Notes under the pieces: model-generated
Seen by the model: only the letters and a program-made list of their open reading frames with translations
Told to the model about the DNA's origin: nothing
Database searches by the model: none
Shown: one piece after another, positions 26,956 to 37,187 of the stretch
How positions within the stretch are numbered: the first letter of the stretch is position 1
How the letters are laid out: each line of letters begins with the position of its first letter
Source: an uncultured Ligilactobacillus sp.
GTDB taxonomy: Bacteria; Bacillota; Bacilli; Lactobacillales; Lactobacillaceae
Length of the DNA: 64,000 nucleotides
Assembly: GCA_934201845.1 (NCBI GenBank)
Contig: CAKPXA010000001.1
Location: 1 to 64,000 of the forward strand
Reading direction: 5' to 3'
Translations under genes and position numbers: made by a program

Positions 26956-28860
26956 ATGGCTGAGATTCATGAACTTTCTGCCGTTCTGGCAGACCAGATT
27001 GCCGCAGGCGAGGTTGTCGAAAGACCGGCCTCGGTCGTGAAGGAACTGGTTGAAAATGCGCTTGACGCCGGTGCGGAGCAGATCACCGTCGAAACGAAGG
27101 AATCCGGGCTTGACATGATCCGGGTGACGGATGACGGCAGGGGCATTGCCTCAGACGAAGTGGAGCTTGCCTTCAGAAGGCATGCCACAAGCAAGATCAG
27201 AAACCGCGAGGACCTCTTCCGCGTGTCCACGCTGGGATTTCGCGGCGAGGCCCTGCCGTCCATCGCCTCCGTCGCAGACGTCGTTCTGAAGACTGCGCAT
27301 GACGGCGACGAGACCGGCACGACCATCCACATCAGGGGCGGTCAACTCGAGAGCCGGGAGGCGGACCAGCTCAGAAACGGCACGCAGGTGACGGTCAGCG
27401 ACCTGTTCTACAACACGCCGGCCAGGCTGAAGTATCTGAGCTCTCCTTCAACGGAGCTGTCGCACGTCGCAGACATCGTCAACAGACTTGCGCTGAGCCA
27501 CCCGGACGTGGCCTTCGTTCTGGCCAACAACGGCAGGACGATGCTGAAGACGGCGGGAAACGGCAGTCAGCAGCAGGCCTTCAGCGCCGTCTACGGCGTG
27601 AAGACGGCATCCAGGATGCTTTCGTTCAACGCCAGTGACCTTGACTTCGAGATTGACGGGATGGTTTCGCTGCCGGAACTGACCCGCTCTAACAGAAATG
27701 GCATCAGCCTGCTGGTCAACGGCCGCTACATCAAGAACTTCAGGCTGACGAAGGCCGTTCTTGCCGGCTACGGCTCGAAGCTCATGGTGGGCCGCTATCC
27801 GTATGCCGTCATCAACATCAGGCTTGATCCGCTGCTCTGCGACGTCAACGTCCATCCGACCAAGCAGGAGGTCAGAATCAGCAAGGAACCTCAGCTTGAG
27901 GAGCTTCTGAAGAAGGGCATCTACGACCGCATTGCGCGTGAGAACCTGATTCCCGATGCTGCAGAGAACCTCAGAAGGACGTCCGGCCCTGCATTTGGCG
28001 GTGAACAGACGAGTCTGCTCGAGCCGGCGGCGGGCTACAGGGGTCCTGTCCCGGAGAAGGTGACGGCCGCTCTTGCCGGCGGCGTTGCGGACGAGAAGGA
28101 AAGAGAGCCCGGCGTGGTCATCATCTCCGACAGAAAGGACATGGAAGGCTCCGGGGTCAGGGCCTGGGACGAGAAGTATGCGAAGCCGTCTTCGGAAGAG
28201 GACTCCGGGGAGGCTGAGCCAAAACCGGAACAGAGCCCCGAAAAGCGTTTTCCTGACCTGCACTACATCGGGCAGATGCATGGCACGTATCTGTTTGCGG
28301 AGGCAGAGGACGGACTTTACATCATTGACCAGCATGCTGCCCAGGAGAGGTGCCGCTATGAGCGCTACCGGGTGGAAATCGGCAGGGTGTCCGGCGACAG
28401 CCAGCGTCTGCTGGTGCCGATTGTGCTGACGTATCCCGCGCCCGATGCCCTGAAGATTGATGCGAACCTGGACAAGCTCCGCGAGCTTGGAATCGTGCTT
28501 GAGAACTTCGGCAGGAACACCTACATCCTCCGCCAGCACCCGACGTGGTTCCCCGCCGGCGAAGAGGAGGCAACCGTGCGCGAGATGATCGGCATGTTCC
28601 TGAACGACGGCAGTCTGACGGTTGCCAAATTCAGGGAAAAAACCGCAATCATGATGAGCTGCCGCGGGGCCATCAAGGCCAATCACCATCTTGAGGACGA
28701 ACAGGCCGAGGCGCTTCTGAAGGAGCTTGCCGGCTGTGCCAATCCGTTCAACTGTCCGCACGGGCGCCCCGTTCTGGTGCACTTCACGACAAGGGACATG
28801 GAGCGCATGTTCAAGCGGATCCAGGATTCGCACAAGTCCGGCGCTGAGAACGAATTCTGA
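26956..28860 (+). CDS. mutL: DNA mismatch repair endonuclease MutL
   Basis: Couples MutS to strand incision. The 634-residue protein has the GHKL ATPase domain (VVKELVENALDAG, TLGFRGEAL, GTQVTVSDLF) and a variable linker (about 335-430). The C-terminal domain has the DQHAAQERCRYE metal motif near residue 458, so it should have its own endonuclease activity, as in species without MutH. Directly after mutS. Confidence 0.98.
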   Translation: MAEIHELSAVLADQIAAGEVVERPASVVKELVENALDAGAEQITVETKESGLDMIRVTDDGRGIASDEVELAFRRHATSKIRNREDLFRVSTLGFRGEALPSIASVADVVLKTAHDGDETGTTIHIRGGQLESREADQLRNGTQVTVSDLFYNTPARLKYLSSPSTELSHVADIVNRLALSHPDVAFVLANNGRTMLKTAGNGSQQQAFSAVYGVKTASRMLSFNASDLDFEIDGMVSLPELTRSNRNGISLLVNGRYIKNFRLTKAVLAGYGSKLMVGRYPYAVINIRLDPLLCDVNVHPTKQEVRISKEPQLEELLKKGIYDRIARENLIPDAAENLRRTSGPAFGGEQTSLLEPAAGYRGPVPEKVTAALAGGVADEKEREPGVVIISDRKDMEGSGVRAWDEKYAKPSSEEDSGEAEPKPEQSPEKRFPDLHYIGQMHGTYLFAEAEDGLYIIDQHAAQERCRYERYRVEIGRVSGDSQRLLVPIVLTYPAPDALKIDANLDKLRELGIVLENFGRNTYILRQHPTWFPAGEEEATVREMIGMFLNDGSLTVAKFREKTAIMMSCRGAIKANHHLEDEQAEALLKELAGCANPFNCPHGRPVLVHFTTRDMERMFKRIQDSHKSGAENEF

Positions 28861-28921
28861 GCAGAAAATGCGAAAGTATGTTACTATTTTTAAAGGGCAT
28901 GCCCGGAAATGAGGAAATGTA

Positions 28922-29533
28922 ATGTACGAATATATTAAAGGCGCGGTCGTGCAGGTGACGCCGCGTTATCTTGTCATCGAGAACAACGGAGTCGGCTGGC
29001 TGGTCTATGTGGCCAATCCGTTCCGGTTTGCGGTCGACGAGACAAGACAGGTGAAGGTCTACCTGCACCAGATTGTACGCGAAAATGAAATTGCGCTCTA
29101 CGGTTTTTCGGATGCGGGCGAAAAACAGCTGTTTCTCAAGCTGATCAGCGTCTCCGGCATCGGACCGAAGAGTGCACTGGCCATTCTGGCCAACGATGAC
29201 CACAGCGGATTCGTTTCGGCTGTGAACAATGACGACGACGCCTATCTGATGAAGTTTCCCGGTATCGGCAGGAAGACTGCCAAGCAGATCATTCTCGATC
29301 TCAAGGGCAGGCTTTCGGAACTTGAGACGGGAGAGCCGCTCAAGGGTCAGCAGGACCTGGAGATTTCCTCGGATCAGACGTCTCCTTATCTCGACGAAGC
29401 GCTCGAGGCGCTGCTTGCGCTCGGGTACACGAAGGTCGAGGTCAGAAGAGCCGGCAGGAAGCTGCAGGAATTCGACGGAAATTCAACGGATGATTATCTG
29501 AGACAGGCGCTTCGCCTGATGATGGGCAAGTGA
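28922..29533 (+). CDS. ruvA: Holliday junction helicase subunit RuvA
   Basis: Binds four-way junctions as a tetramer and loads RuvB. The 203-residue protein has the OB-fold start ([20 protein letters not shown]), two helix-hairpin-helix motifs (VSGIGPKSA and [12 protein letters not shown]), and the C-terminal RuvB-binding domain ([15 protein letters not shown]). Ribosome site GAGGAA. The 61-bp spacing from mutL is still compatible with one operon. Confidence 0.98.
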   Translation: MYEYIKGAVVQVTPRYLVIENNGVGWLVYVANPFRFAVDETRQVKVYLHQIVRENEIALYGFSDAGEKQLFLKLISVSGIGPKSALAILANDDHSGFVSAVNNDDDAYLMKFPGIGRKTAKQIILDLKGRLSELETGEPLKGQQDLEISSDQTSPYLDEALEALLALGYTKVEVRRAGRKLQEFDGNSTDDYLRQALRLMMGK

Positions 29534-29554
29534 CCATGACAGGAGGTGAATCAC

Positions 29555-30571
29555 GTGACGGAAGACAAGCGGATCGTTTCCGGCGCAAGCATTGACGAGA
29601 GCGGACAGGAGGAACTGACACTCCGTCCGAAGGCTCTCGACGAATACATCGGTCAGGAGAAGATCAAGCGCGAACTTTCCATCTACATCAAGGCGGCAAG
29701 GCAGCGCGAGGAGTCCCTGGACCACGTGCTTCTATACGGCCCGCCGGGACTGGGCAAGACCACGCTGGCCTGCATCATCGCCAACGAGATGCACGTCGGC
29801 ATCAAGACGACGACCGGGCCGGCCATCGAAAAGCCAGGTGATTTGGTGGCACTTCTGAACGAGCTCAATCCGGGCGATGTCCTGTTCATTGACGAGATTC
29901 ACCGGCTGCCGAAGAATGTCGAGGAAATTCTCTATTCCGCAATGGAGGACTTCTACATCGACATCATTGTCGGACAGGACAGCTCCGCCCATCCGGTCAG
30001 GTTCCCGCTGCCGCCGTTCACCCTGATCGGGGCGACGACGAGGGCGGGGATGCTGTCGTCGCCGCTGCGGGCCCGTTTCGGCATCGTCGGGCACATGAAC
30101 TACTATGAAGACGATGAGCTGACGCGGATTGTCAAGAGGTCCGCCGGCGTCTTCTCGGCCCGCATCAGCGATGAGGGGGCCTTCGAAATCGCCCGGCGCT
30201 CGCGCGGAACCCCGCGTGTCGCCAACCGCCTGCTGAAGCGCGTGCGCGACTTTGCGGAAGTGGCGCACAAGGACGAAATCGACACGCAGATCGTGTGCTA
30301 TGCCCTGGACCTGCTCCGGGTGGATGAGTGCGGTCTCGACGACACGGACAGAAGGCTCTTGACAACAATGATGGAATTGTATGGCGGGGGTCCGGTCGGA
30401 CTCTCCACGCTGGCGGCCAACATCGGTGAGGAGACCGAGACCGTCGCCGACATGATCGAGCCGTATCTCATGCAGCGCGGCTTCATCAAGCGTACCCCAA
30501 GAGGCCGCATGGCAACGCCGCTTGCGTACGCACATCTGCATTTAACAAAAGAAAACAATCAAGAAGGGTGA
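29555..30571 (+). CDS. ruvB: Holliday junction helicase subunit RuvB
   Basis: Hexameric AAA+ motor that drives branch migration. The 338-residue protein has Walker [10 protein letters not shown] near residue 63, Walker B DEIHRL, sensor 1 GATTRAG and the arginine finger segment of RuvB (LRARFG), and a C-terminal winged helix ([11 protein letters not shown]). Start GTG 29555 with AGGAGG eight bases upstream, 21 bp after ruvA. Confidence 0.98.
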   Translation: MTEDKRIVSGASIDESGQEELTLRPKALDEYIGQEKIKRELSIYIKAARQREESLDHVLLYGPPGLGKTTLACIIANEMHVGIKTTTGPAIEKPGDLVALLNELNPGDVLFIDEIHRLPKNVEEILYSAMEDFYIDIIVGQDSSAHPVRFPLPPFTLIGATTRAGMLSSPLRARFGIVGHMNYYEDDELTRIVKRSAGVFSARISDEGAFEIARRSRGTPRVANRLLKRVRDFAEVAHKDEIDTQIVCYALDLLRVDECGLDDTDRRLLTTMMELYGGGPVGLSTLAANIGEETETVADMIEPYLMQRGFIKRTPRGRMATPLAYAHLHLTKENNQEG

Positions 30572-30576
30572 CTATT

Positions 30577-31620
30577 TTGTCAGAAGAACATTTAACAACA
30601 GAAGACTTTGACTACGATCTGCCGCATGAGCTGATTGCGCAGACACCACTGAAGGAGCGCGATCAGTCGCGGCTGCTCGTCCTGAACTCGAAGACGGGCG
30701 AATATGAGGACGACTACTTCTACAACGTGATTGACCGTCTGAACCCGGGCGATGCCCTCGTCATGAACGACTCCCGCGTCATGCCGGCGCGTCTCTACGG
30801 CGTCAAGCCGGAAACCGGCGGTCACGTCGAGGTTCTGCTCCTGAACAACACGGAAGGCGACTGCTGGGAGACGCTCGTCAAGCCGGCCAGGCGTGCCAAG
30901 GTAGGCACGGAGATTTCCTTCGGCGACGGCAAGCTGACGGCAACCGTCACTGAGGAACTCGAGCACGGCGGCCGCATGATTGAATTCCACTATGACGGAA
31001 TCTTCATGGAGATTCTCGACCAGCTCGGCGAAATGCCGCTTCCGCCTTACATCAAGGAAAAGCTCGATGACCCGGAAATGTACCAGACCGTCTACTCAAG
31101 GGAAATCGGTTCCGCGGCCGCACCTACCGCCGGACTGCACTTCACGAAGGAACTGCTGAAGAAGATCGAGGACAAGGGCGTGAAGCTCGTCTATCTCACT
31201 CTTCACGTCGGACTGGGCACGTTCCGTCCTGTCAGTGAGAAGAACATCGAGGACCACAAGATGCACAGCGAGTTCTACCGCCTGACGGAGGATGCCGCAA
31301 GGACGCTGAACGAAGTCAGGGCAAACGGCGGCCGCATCGTCGCAACGGGCACGACGACCATCAGGACCCTTGAGACGATCGGCACGAAGTTCAACGGCGA
31401 AATCCGCGCCGACAGCGGCTGGACGGACATCTTCATCAAGCCAGGCTACAAGTGGCAGGTTGTCGATGCCTTCATCACGAACTTCCATCTGCCGAAGTCC
31501 ACTCTGGTCATGCTCGTTGCCTCGTTCACGGGACGCGAGAACATCCTGAACGCATACCGTCATGCCGTTGCCGAGAAGTACCGCTTCTTCAGCTTCGGTG
31601 ACGCAATGTTCATCTACTAA
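30577..31620 (+). CDS. queA: tRNA S-adenosylmethionine:queuine ribosyltransferase-isomerase
   Basis: Adds the epoxycyclopentane ring to preQ1 in tRNA, using SAM as ribosyl donor. The 347-residue protein has family motifs [34 protein letters not shown] and [11 protein letters not shown]. Start TTG 30577 with AGAAGGG eight bases upstream. It lies next to tgt, the previous step, as usual; no queuosine precursor genes are here, so preQ1 is made elsewhere or imported. Confidence 0.97.
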   Translation: MSEEHLTTEDFDYDLPHELIAQTPLKERDQSRLLVLNSKTGEYEDDYFYNVIDRLNPGDALVMNDSRVMPARLYGVKPETGGHVEVLLLNNTEGDCWETLVKPARRAKVGTEISFGDGKLTATVTEELEHGGRMIEFHYDGIFMEILDQLGEMPLPPYIKEKLDDPEMYQTVYSREIGSAAAPTAGLHFTKELLKKIEDKGVKLVYLTLHVGLGTFRPVSEKNIEDHKMHSEFYRLTEDAARTLNEVRANGGRIVATGTTTIRTLETIGTKFNGEIRADSGWTDIFIKPGYKWQVVDAFITNFHLPKSTLVMLVASFTGRENILNAYRHAVAEKYRFFSFGDAMFIY

Positions 31621-32787
<1,167 letters not shown>

Positions 32788-32863
32788 GTTTTCGTTAAGG
32801 ACTGGAAAAAATTCGTCATCTTTGATACAGTGTACTATAGTATTTTCCTAAGGAGTGAATAAA

Positions 32864-33196
32864 TTGGGTTCATCTATTTCAACAATTATCATGTTCGTCG
32901 TCCTGATTGCATTGATGTACTTCATGATGATCAAGCCACAGAAGAAGCAGCAGCAGGAACATCAGAAGATGCTGTCTGAGCTCAAGGCAGGCGACGAGAT
33001 TACGACAATCGGCGGTCTTCATGCCGTCGTTTCCGAAATCGACGATGAAAAGAAGCTTGTCACACTTGACTGCGACGGCGTTTACCTTGACTTCTCAAGA
33101 AACGCAATCGCCCGCGTGACGAAGAAGGCCGCTGCAGAGCCGGCAGCTGAAGAAGCGCCTGCAGAAGAGGAAAAGACGGAAGCAGAAGACAAGTAG
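32864..33196 (+). CDS. yajC: Preprotein translocase subunit YajC
   Basis: A 110-residue membrane protein associated with SecDF. It has one transmembrane helix (about residues 5-21, ending in MMIKPQKKQQQEHQKML) and a cytoplasmic domain with GDEITTIGGLHAVV, then an Ala/Glu-rich tail. Start TTG 32864 after AAGGAG. It follows tgt as in most Firmicutes, and ends at a strong terminator. Confidence 0.95.
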   Translation: MGSSISTIIMFVVLIALMYFMMIKPQKKQQQEHQKMLSELKAGDEITTIGGLHAVVSEIDDEKKLVTLDCDGVYLDFSRNAIARVTKKAAAEPAAEEAPAEEEKTEAEDK

Positions 33197-33213
33197 TCAA
33201 TGTTTCGGTTCCC

Positions 33214-33259
33214 ACAGCGTAGACTTTCATTATGGAATGAAGGTCTGCGCTGTTTTTTT
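33214..33259 (+). terminator. yajC terminator
   Basis: Stem of about 18 bp (ACAGCGTAGACTTTCATT with AATGAAGGTCTGCGCTGT, two G-T pairs) and seven T. The bases after the T-run are homologous to the same place in the ISL3-like repeats. Confidence 0.93.
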
Positions 33260-33600
33260 GTCCATGCCGTCTTCTTCCGTGGTTTTTCAAAATGTTAAAG
33301 GTACGCATGCCCGTGAACACTGCCGGCGTTTCAAGCCCTTGATTCTGCGGCTTGTTTCTTCAACCGGACCGTTGGAGAAATCATACTCGACGCTGTTCCG
33401 ACCGGCTGTACGATGTGGAAGCGGTCGATGATGATCCGGGCATTCAGGTTGACAACTACGGATTTCACCGCAGCTTTTTCCGGGTTCATGCAGCAGGGCA
33501 TGAAGTGTTTCATGATTCTCTTCGGTAATCTGTGTTTTTGCCGATTCCGCTTAGGCCTCCCGCTTGTCAAAATCCGGTTTCATCCGGGGCAACTGGTCCT
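33253..33600 (-). mobile_element. Remnant of an ISL3-family insertion sequence
   Basis: Carries a broken ISL3-type transposase on the minus strand (33331-33516). The left part (33253-33330) is homologous to the intergenic repeat copies A and G: T-run, then TTTTTCAAAATGTTAAAGGT and GAACACTGCCGGCG. This links the repeats to ISL3. The ends of the element are not visible. Confidence 0.7.
33331..33516 (-). pseudogene. ISL3 transposase fragment
   Basis: The minus-strand frame reads VKSVVVNLNARIIIDRFHIVQ; ARIIIDRFHIVQ is the hallmark of ISL3-family DDE transposases. About 20 residues normally present between VKSVV and NARIII are missing, and both ends of the protein are lost, so it is inactive. Confidence 0.85.
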
Positions 33601-33668
33601 TGAAACATCTATTTTCCCATATTCTTCACACTTAAAACATATATACAACTTGTTGTTTCAGATTAAAA

Positions 33669-33695
33669 TATAATAAGAATTTTGATTATCAAAAT
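33669..33695 (+). promoter_or_regulatory. FabT operator on an orphan -10 element
   Basis: ATTTTGATTATCAAAAT (33679-33695) is a perfect palindrome matching the FabT site. TATAAT lies at 33669-33674, so the operator would cover the start point. The nearest gene is fabZ, 310 bp away, with its own promoter closer; no gene is seen in 33700-33920, which is AT-rich. Confidence 0.75.
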
Positions 33696-33921
33696 AGCTG
33701 TCGGCGCCGCTCTGACACTTCGTAAAAATCACCGAAACACATATATCTTATGACAGTATAAGGATGAAAGAATGGATATTCTTTCTAAACGAATCTGAGA
33801 AATACATGCCTGCACTGTATTTTAAACGATAATTTGAAGTTTCAAAGTATTTACGGCGCATGCAGGCGGGGAGAAGGGAAAGGGGATGTTTAGGAAACTC
33901 TAATTACTAAAACAGTTCCGT

Positions 33922-33980
33922 TTGACATTGAAATTTAAATATAATATGATTCATTCATCGAATATTTTGATATTCGAAAT
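33922..33980 (+). promoter_or_regulatory. Promoter and FabT operator of the fab locus
   Basis: TTGACA (33922-33927), 17-bp spacer, TATGAT (33945-33950). The FabT-like palindrome ATTTTGATATTCGAAAT (33964-33980) overlaps the start of transcription, so acyl-ACP-bound FabT should repress the locus. Confidence 0.8.
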
Positions 33981-34005
33981 AATTGAACCAAGTGAGGTGA
34001 CACGC

Positions 34006-34452
34006 GTGAAGGTTATGGATGCACAGGAAATCATGGACATGATTCCAAACCGCTATCCAATCTGTTACATCGACTATGTCGACGAGCTCGCTCCGGGTGA
34101 GGAGATCACCGCTACGAAGAATGTGACGATAAATGAATCCTTTTTCCGTGGACATTTTCCAAACAATCCGGTCATGCCGGGAGTTCTGATCATTGAGACG
34201 CTTGCCCAGGCGGCATCGATCCTGATTCTGAAGTCGCCGGAGTTTGACGGCAAGACCGCCTATCTCGGCGCCATTCATCAGGCAAAGTTCCGCAAGGTTG
34301 TCCGTCCGGGCGATGTCTTGAAGCTTCACATCGTGATGGAGAAGAAGAAGTCCAACATGGGCATCGTGAAGGCGACGGCGCTTGTTGACGGCAAGAAGGC
34401 CTGCACGGCTGAGCTGATGTTTGCCGTATATGACAGGGATGAGAAGATTTAG
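34006..34452 (+). CDS. fabZ: 3-hydroxyacyl-ACP dehydratase, FabZ/FabN type
   Basis: Hot-dog fold dehydratase of 148 residues with IPNRYPICYIDYV and FFRGHFPNNPVMPGVLIIETLAQ; the His in GHFPNNPVMPG and the Glu in IIETLAQ are the catalytic pair. It is the first of two FabZ-like genes in the locus. In Enterococcus and Lactobacillus the head-of-locus copy can also isomerise trans-2- to cis-3-decenoyl-ACP (FabN), giving unsaturated acids; sequence by eye cannot decide. Start GTG 34006 eight bases after GAGG; ATG 34015 is the alternative. Confidence 0.93.
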   Translation: MKVMDAQEIMDMIPNRYPICYIDYVDELAPGEEITATKNVTINESFFRGHFPNNPVMPGVLIIETLAQAASILILKSPEFDGKTAYLGAIHQAKFRKVVRPGDVLKLHIVMEKKKSNMGIVKATALVDGKKACTAELMFAVYDRDEKI

Positions 34453-34479
34453 TGGAAAGACCGCTTTTAATTTGTTATT

Positions 34480-34496
34480 ATTTTGATAGTCAAAAT
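34480..34496. promoter_or_regulatory. FabT operator upstream of fabT
   Basis: ATTTTGATAGTCAAAAT, a 17-bp palindrome broken only at its centre, in the fabZ-fabT gap. Suggests autoregulation and an internal promoter. Confidence 0.8.
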
Positions 34497-34529
34497 ATTC
34501 GGAAGGCAAAAAGACAGGCGGTATGAATT

Positions 34530-34970
34530 ATGGATGAACGTAGTAAGTATATCAACGATGCCTTGATCAGGATATACAATGATATCCTGTGGATTGAGGA
34601 AAAGGAGCTGCGCAAGAGCAGATTCAGCGACCTGACAATCAAGGAGATGCATGCAATCAACGCCATTTCAATGTACGATCACAAGACCGCCTCCGAAGTT
34701 GCGAACAAGCTGCATCTGACGCCGGGCACCCTGACTTCGACGATTGACCGTCTGGTGAAGAAGGGATATGTCGAGCGAATCCGGGGCCTTGATGACAGAA
34801 GGGTCATAAGGCTCGGGCTCACGAAGAAGGGACGCGTGATGTATCGCGCCCATGATGCCTTCCATCATAAGATGGTCGAAGGATTTCTGAAGGACATCAG
34901 TCCGGGGGAGATGAAGATCGTTGAAAAGGCAATCCGAAATCTTGAGGATTTCCTGAATGAGAATTCCTAG
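34530..34970 (+). CDS. fabT: FabT, MarR-family repressor of fatty-acid synthesis
   Basis: A 146-residue winged-helix protein: helix-turn-helix about residues 50-75 (TASEVANKLHLTPGTLTSTIDRLVKKGYVER) and the wing with DDRRVIRLGLTKKG. In streptococci and enterococci FabT binds acyl-ACP as corepressor and turns down this locus when long-chain acids are available. Position between fabZ and fabH is the standard one, and three FabT-like palindromes are within 820 bp. Confidence 0.95.
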   Translation: MDERSKYINDALIRIYNDILWIEEKELRKSRFSDLTIKEMHAINAISMYDHKTASEVANKLHLTPGTLTSTIDRLVKKGYVERIRGLDDRRVIRLGLTKKGRVMYRAHDAFHHKMVEGFLKDISPGEMKIVEKAIRNLEDFLNENS

Positions 34971-34980
34971 GAGTCTTGAA

Positions 34981-35961
34981 ATGAAAAACTTTAAAATTAA
35001 GGCATTCGCGAAGAACGTTCCGGAAATGCGGGTTTCAAATGACGATCTCGCAGAATTCATTGACACGTCCGATGAGTGGATCAGTCAGAGAACCGGAATC
35101 CGGACGAGGCACATCAGCCTCGGGCAGAACACGTCGGATCTTTGCACAGGGGCTGCAGAGGCTCTGCTTGAGAAGACCTCGACCTCTCCGGAAGAAATTG
35201 ACCTGATTGTCGTTGCGACGATGACGCCTGACAGCGCAACACCGTCGACGGCGGCGATTGTCCAGGGAAACATCGGCGCGGTCAACGCCTTTGCATTCGA
35301 TATTTCGGCTGCATGTTCGGGATTTGTCCATGCTCTGGTGACGGCGGCCTCGATGATGGACGGAAGACATGTCAGAAGGGCCATGGTCATCGGCGGCGAG
35401 GTACTCTCCAAGTCGCTTGACTGGAGCGACCGGACGACATGTGTGCTGTTCGGTGACGGAGCTGCCGGCGTACTGATTGAATGCGAAGCGGACGGAGCTG
35501 CGTCCCTGCTCGGCTACAGTCTGAGAAGCTTCGGTCAGGATGCCGGCAAGATCACCTGCCAGACCACGGCTCCGCTTGCGGAATTTCCGCCGGCGTCAAA
35601 TGCGAAGACGGCAACACCGTTTAAGATGGACGGTCGCGGCGTCTACAACTTCACGACGAAGACGGTGCCGCAGGTGATTGAGGAGGCGGTCAGGGACAGC
35701 GGCCTTGAGATGGACGGCATCGACAGGTTCGTCCTGCATCAGGCAAACGCGCGGATCATCAAGGTGATCGCAAGAAAGCTCGGCCAGCCTCTGGATAAAT
35801 TTCCGGAGAACATTTCGGAATACGGAAACACATCAGGGGCCAGCATCCCCCTGCTCCTGAGCGAACTGGAAGAAGAAGGAAAACTGGTCCGCGGAGAAAC
35901 GATGCTGCTTTGCGGCTTCGGCGGAGGCCTCTGCGCAGGAGCCTGCGTAATCCGCTATTGA
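34981..35961 (+). CDS. fabH: 3-oxoacyl-ACP synthase III
   Basis: Starts chain synthesis by condensing acetyl-CoA with malonyl-ACP. The 326-residue protein has the full triad: Cys112 in DISAACSGF, His in LHQANARI, and Asn in EYGNTSGAS. Start ATG 34981 after TAGGAG; the ATG at 34957 overlaps the end of fabT without a ribosome site. Confidence 0.98.
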   Translation: MKNFKIKAFAKNVPEMRVSNDDLAEFIDTSDEWISQRTGIRTRHISLGQNTSDLCTGAAEALLEKTSTSPEEIDLIVVATMTPDSATPSTAAIVQGNIGAVNAFAFDISAACSGFVHALVTAASMMDGRHVRRAMVIGGEVLSKSLDWSDRTTCVLFGDGAAGVLIECEADGAASLLGYSLRSFGQDAGKITCQTTAPLAEFPPASNAKTATPFKMDGRGVYNFTTKTVPQVIEEAVRDSGLEMDGIDRFVLHQANARIIKVIARKLGQPLDKFPENISEYGNTSGASIPLLLSELEEEGKLVRGETMLLCGFGGGLCAGACVIRY

Positions 35962-35994
35962 TTAATGAAAAGCACTTAAAGGAGAAGAAAAATC

Positions 35995-36240
35995 ATGACA
36001 AAGGAAGAAATTTTGGCAAAAGTACAGGACATTACGGCAGAACAGCTTGACGTGGAAAAGGACAAGATCGTTCCTTCCGCAAACATCAAGGAAGACCTTG
36101 ACGCAGACAGTCTCGACGTCTTTGAAATCATGAACGAGCTTGAAGACAGCTTCGACATCCAGCTTGATGCAGACGAAAGCATCCAGACGGTCGGCGACGT
36201 CGTTGACTACGTTGAAAAGCAGCTGGCGGACAAGGACTAA
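35995..36240 (+). CDS. acpP: Acyl carrier protein
   Basis: An 81-residue acidic helical protein that carries the growing chain on a phosphopantetheine arm attached to Ser39 in DADSLDVFEIM. Ribosome site AAAGGAG. Also provides the FabT corepressor (acyl-ACP), which ties this gene to control of the locus. Confidence 0.98.
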   Translation: MTKEEILAKVQDITAEQLDVEKDKIVPSANIKEDLDADSLDVFEIMNELEDSFDIQLDADESIQTVGDVVDYVEKQLADKD

Positions 36241-36251
36241 GAGGTGGTCTT

Positions 36252-37175
36252 TTGACAAGAGTCGGACTTTTATTCAGCGGGCAGGGTGCGCAGGTTCCCG
36301 GCATGGGAGCCGACTTCTACGCCGGTTCACCGGCCTTTGCCGAAACCATCGACCGCGCGTCCGAAATCTGCGGCTTCAGTCTGCCGGAGTGTTTTGAAAG
36401 TGCCGGGATGCTCAGCCGGACGAAGTATGTCCAGCCGGCTCTCTGCGCATTTTCCTGCGGGGTCTTCAAGGCTCTGGGAAATGCAGTGCCGGGACTGGAG
36501 ATTGCAGGAGCGGCGGGGCTTTCGCTTGGCGAATACCCGGCGCTGATTGCCTCCGGGATGCTTGACCTTGAAACGGGCATGAAGCTTGTGATGAAGCGCG
36601 CGGAACTCATGCAGGAGGACTGCGACCGGCACGAAAGCTCAATGGCGGCTGTACTCAAGCCTGACATCGAACTGGTGCAGAAGGTCTGCGCCGAGGTCTC
36701 GACGACAGAGAAGCCTGTTGCCGTGGCCAACTTCAACTCACCGAAGCAGGTTGTCATCGGCGGTGACGTCGATGCGGTCAGGACTGCCGGCGAGAGGCTT
36801 GCCGAAGAGAAGATGCGCGTCGTTTCGCTCAACGTAAACGGTGCGTTTCACACGCCGCTGTTTGCGGAGTCATCGGCAGGCCTCGGCGAGGTGCTTTCGG
36901 GCATTTCGTTTGCGGACTCTGCATTTGCCGTGGAAAGCAACACGGACGTCGTGCCGTTCACGAAGGAGAATGCCGCTGACATTCTCGAGCGTCAGGTGAT
37001 GAATCCGACGCACTTTGCGGACTGTGCGGAGAAGCTGATTAACGAACATGGGGTGGAGACGTTCATTGAAATCGGACCGGGCGAGACGCTGCTGAAGTTT
37101 GTCAGACAGATTGACAGAAGCGTCGGCAGGATTTCGGTCGATTCGCTTGCGAAGATGAACGAAGTCTCCCTGTAG
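36252..37175 (+). CDS. fabD: Malonyl-CoA:ACP transacylase
   Basis: Loads malonyl units on ACP. The 307-residue protein has the GQGAQ motif (LFSGQGAQVPGMGADF), the catalytic Ser91 in GLSLGEYPAL, and the His in GAFHTPLFAESS. Start TTG 36252 after GAGGTGG, 11 bp after acpP. Confidence 0.97.
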   Translation: MTRVGLLFSGQGAQVPGMGADFYAGSPAFAETIDRASEICGFSLPECFESAGMLSRTKYVQPALCAFSCGVFKALGNAVPGLEIAGAAGLSLGEYPALIASGMLDLETGMKLVMKRAELMQEDCDRHESSMAAVLKPDIELVQKVCAEVSTTEKPVAVANFNSPKQVVIGGDVDAVRTAGERLAEEKMRVVSLNVNGAFHTPLFAESSAGLGEVLSGISFADSAFAVESNTDVVPFTKENAADILERQVMNPTHFADCAEKLINEHGVETFIEIGPGETLLKFVRQIDRSVGRISVDSLAKMNEVSL

Positions 37176-37187
37176 CAGGAGAAGATT

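Noticed and set aside
27448-28833. 461-codon minus-strand open frame inside mutL
   Set aside because: Same reason; mutL motifs are intact on the plus strand.
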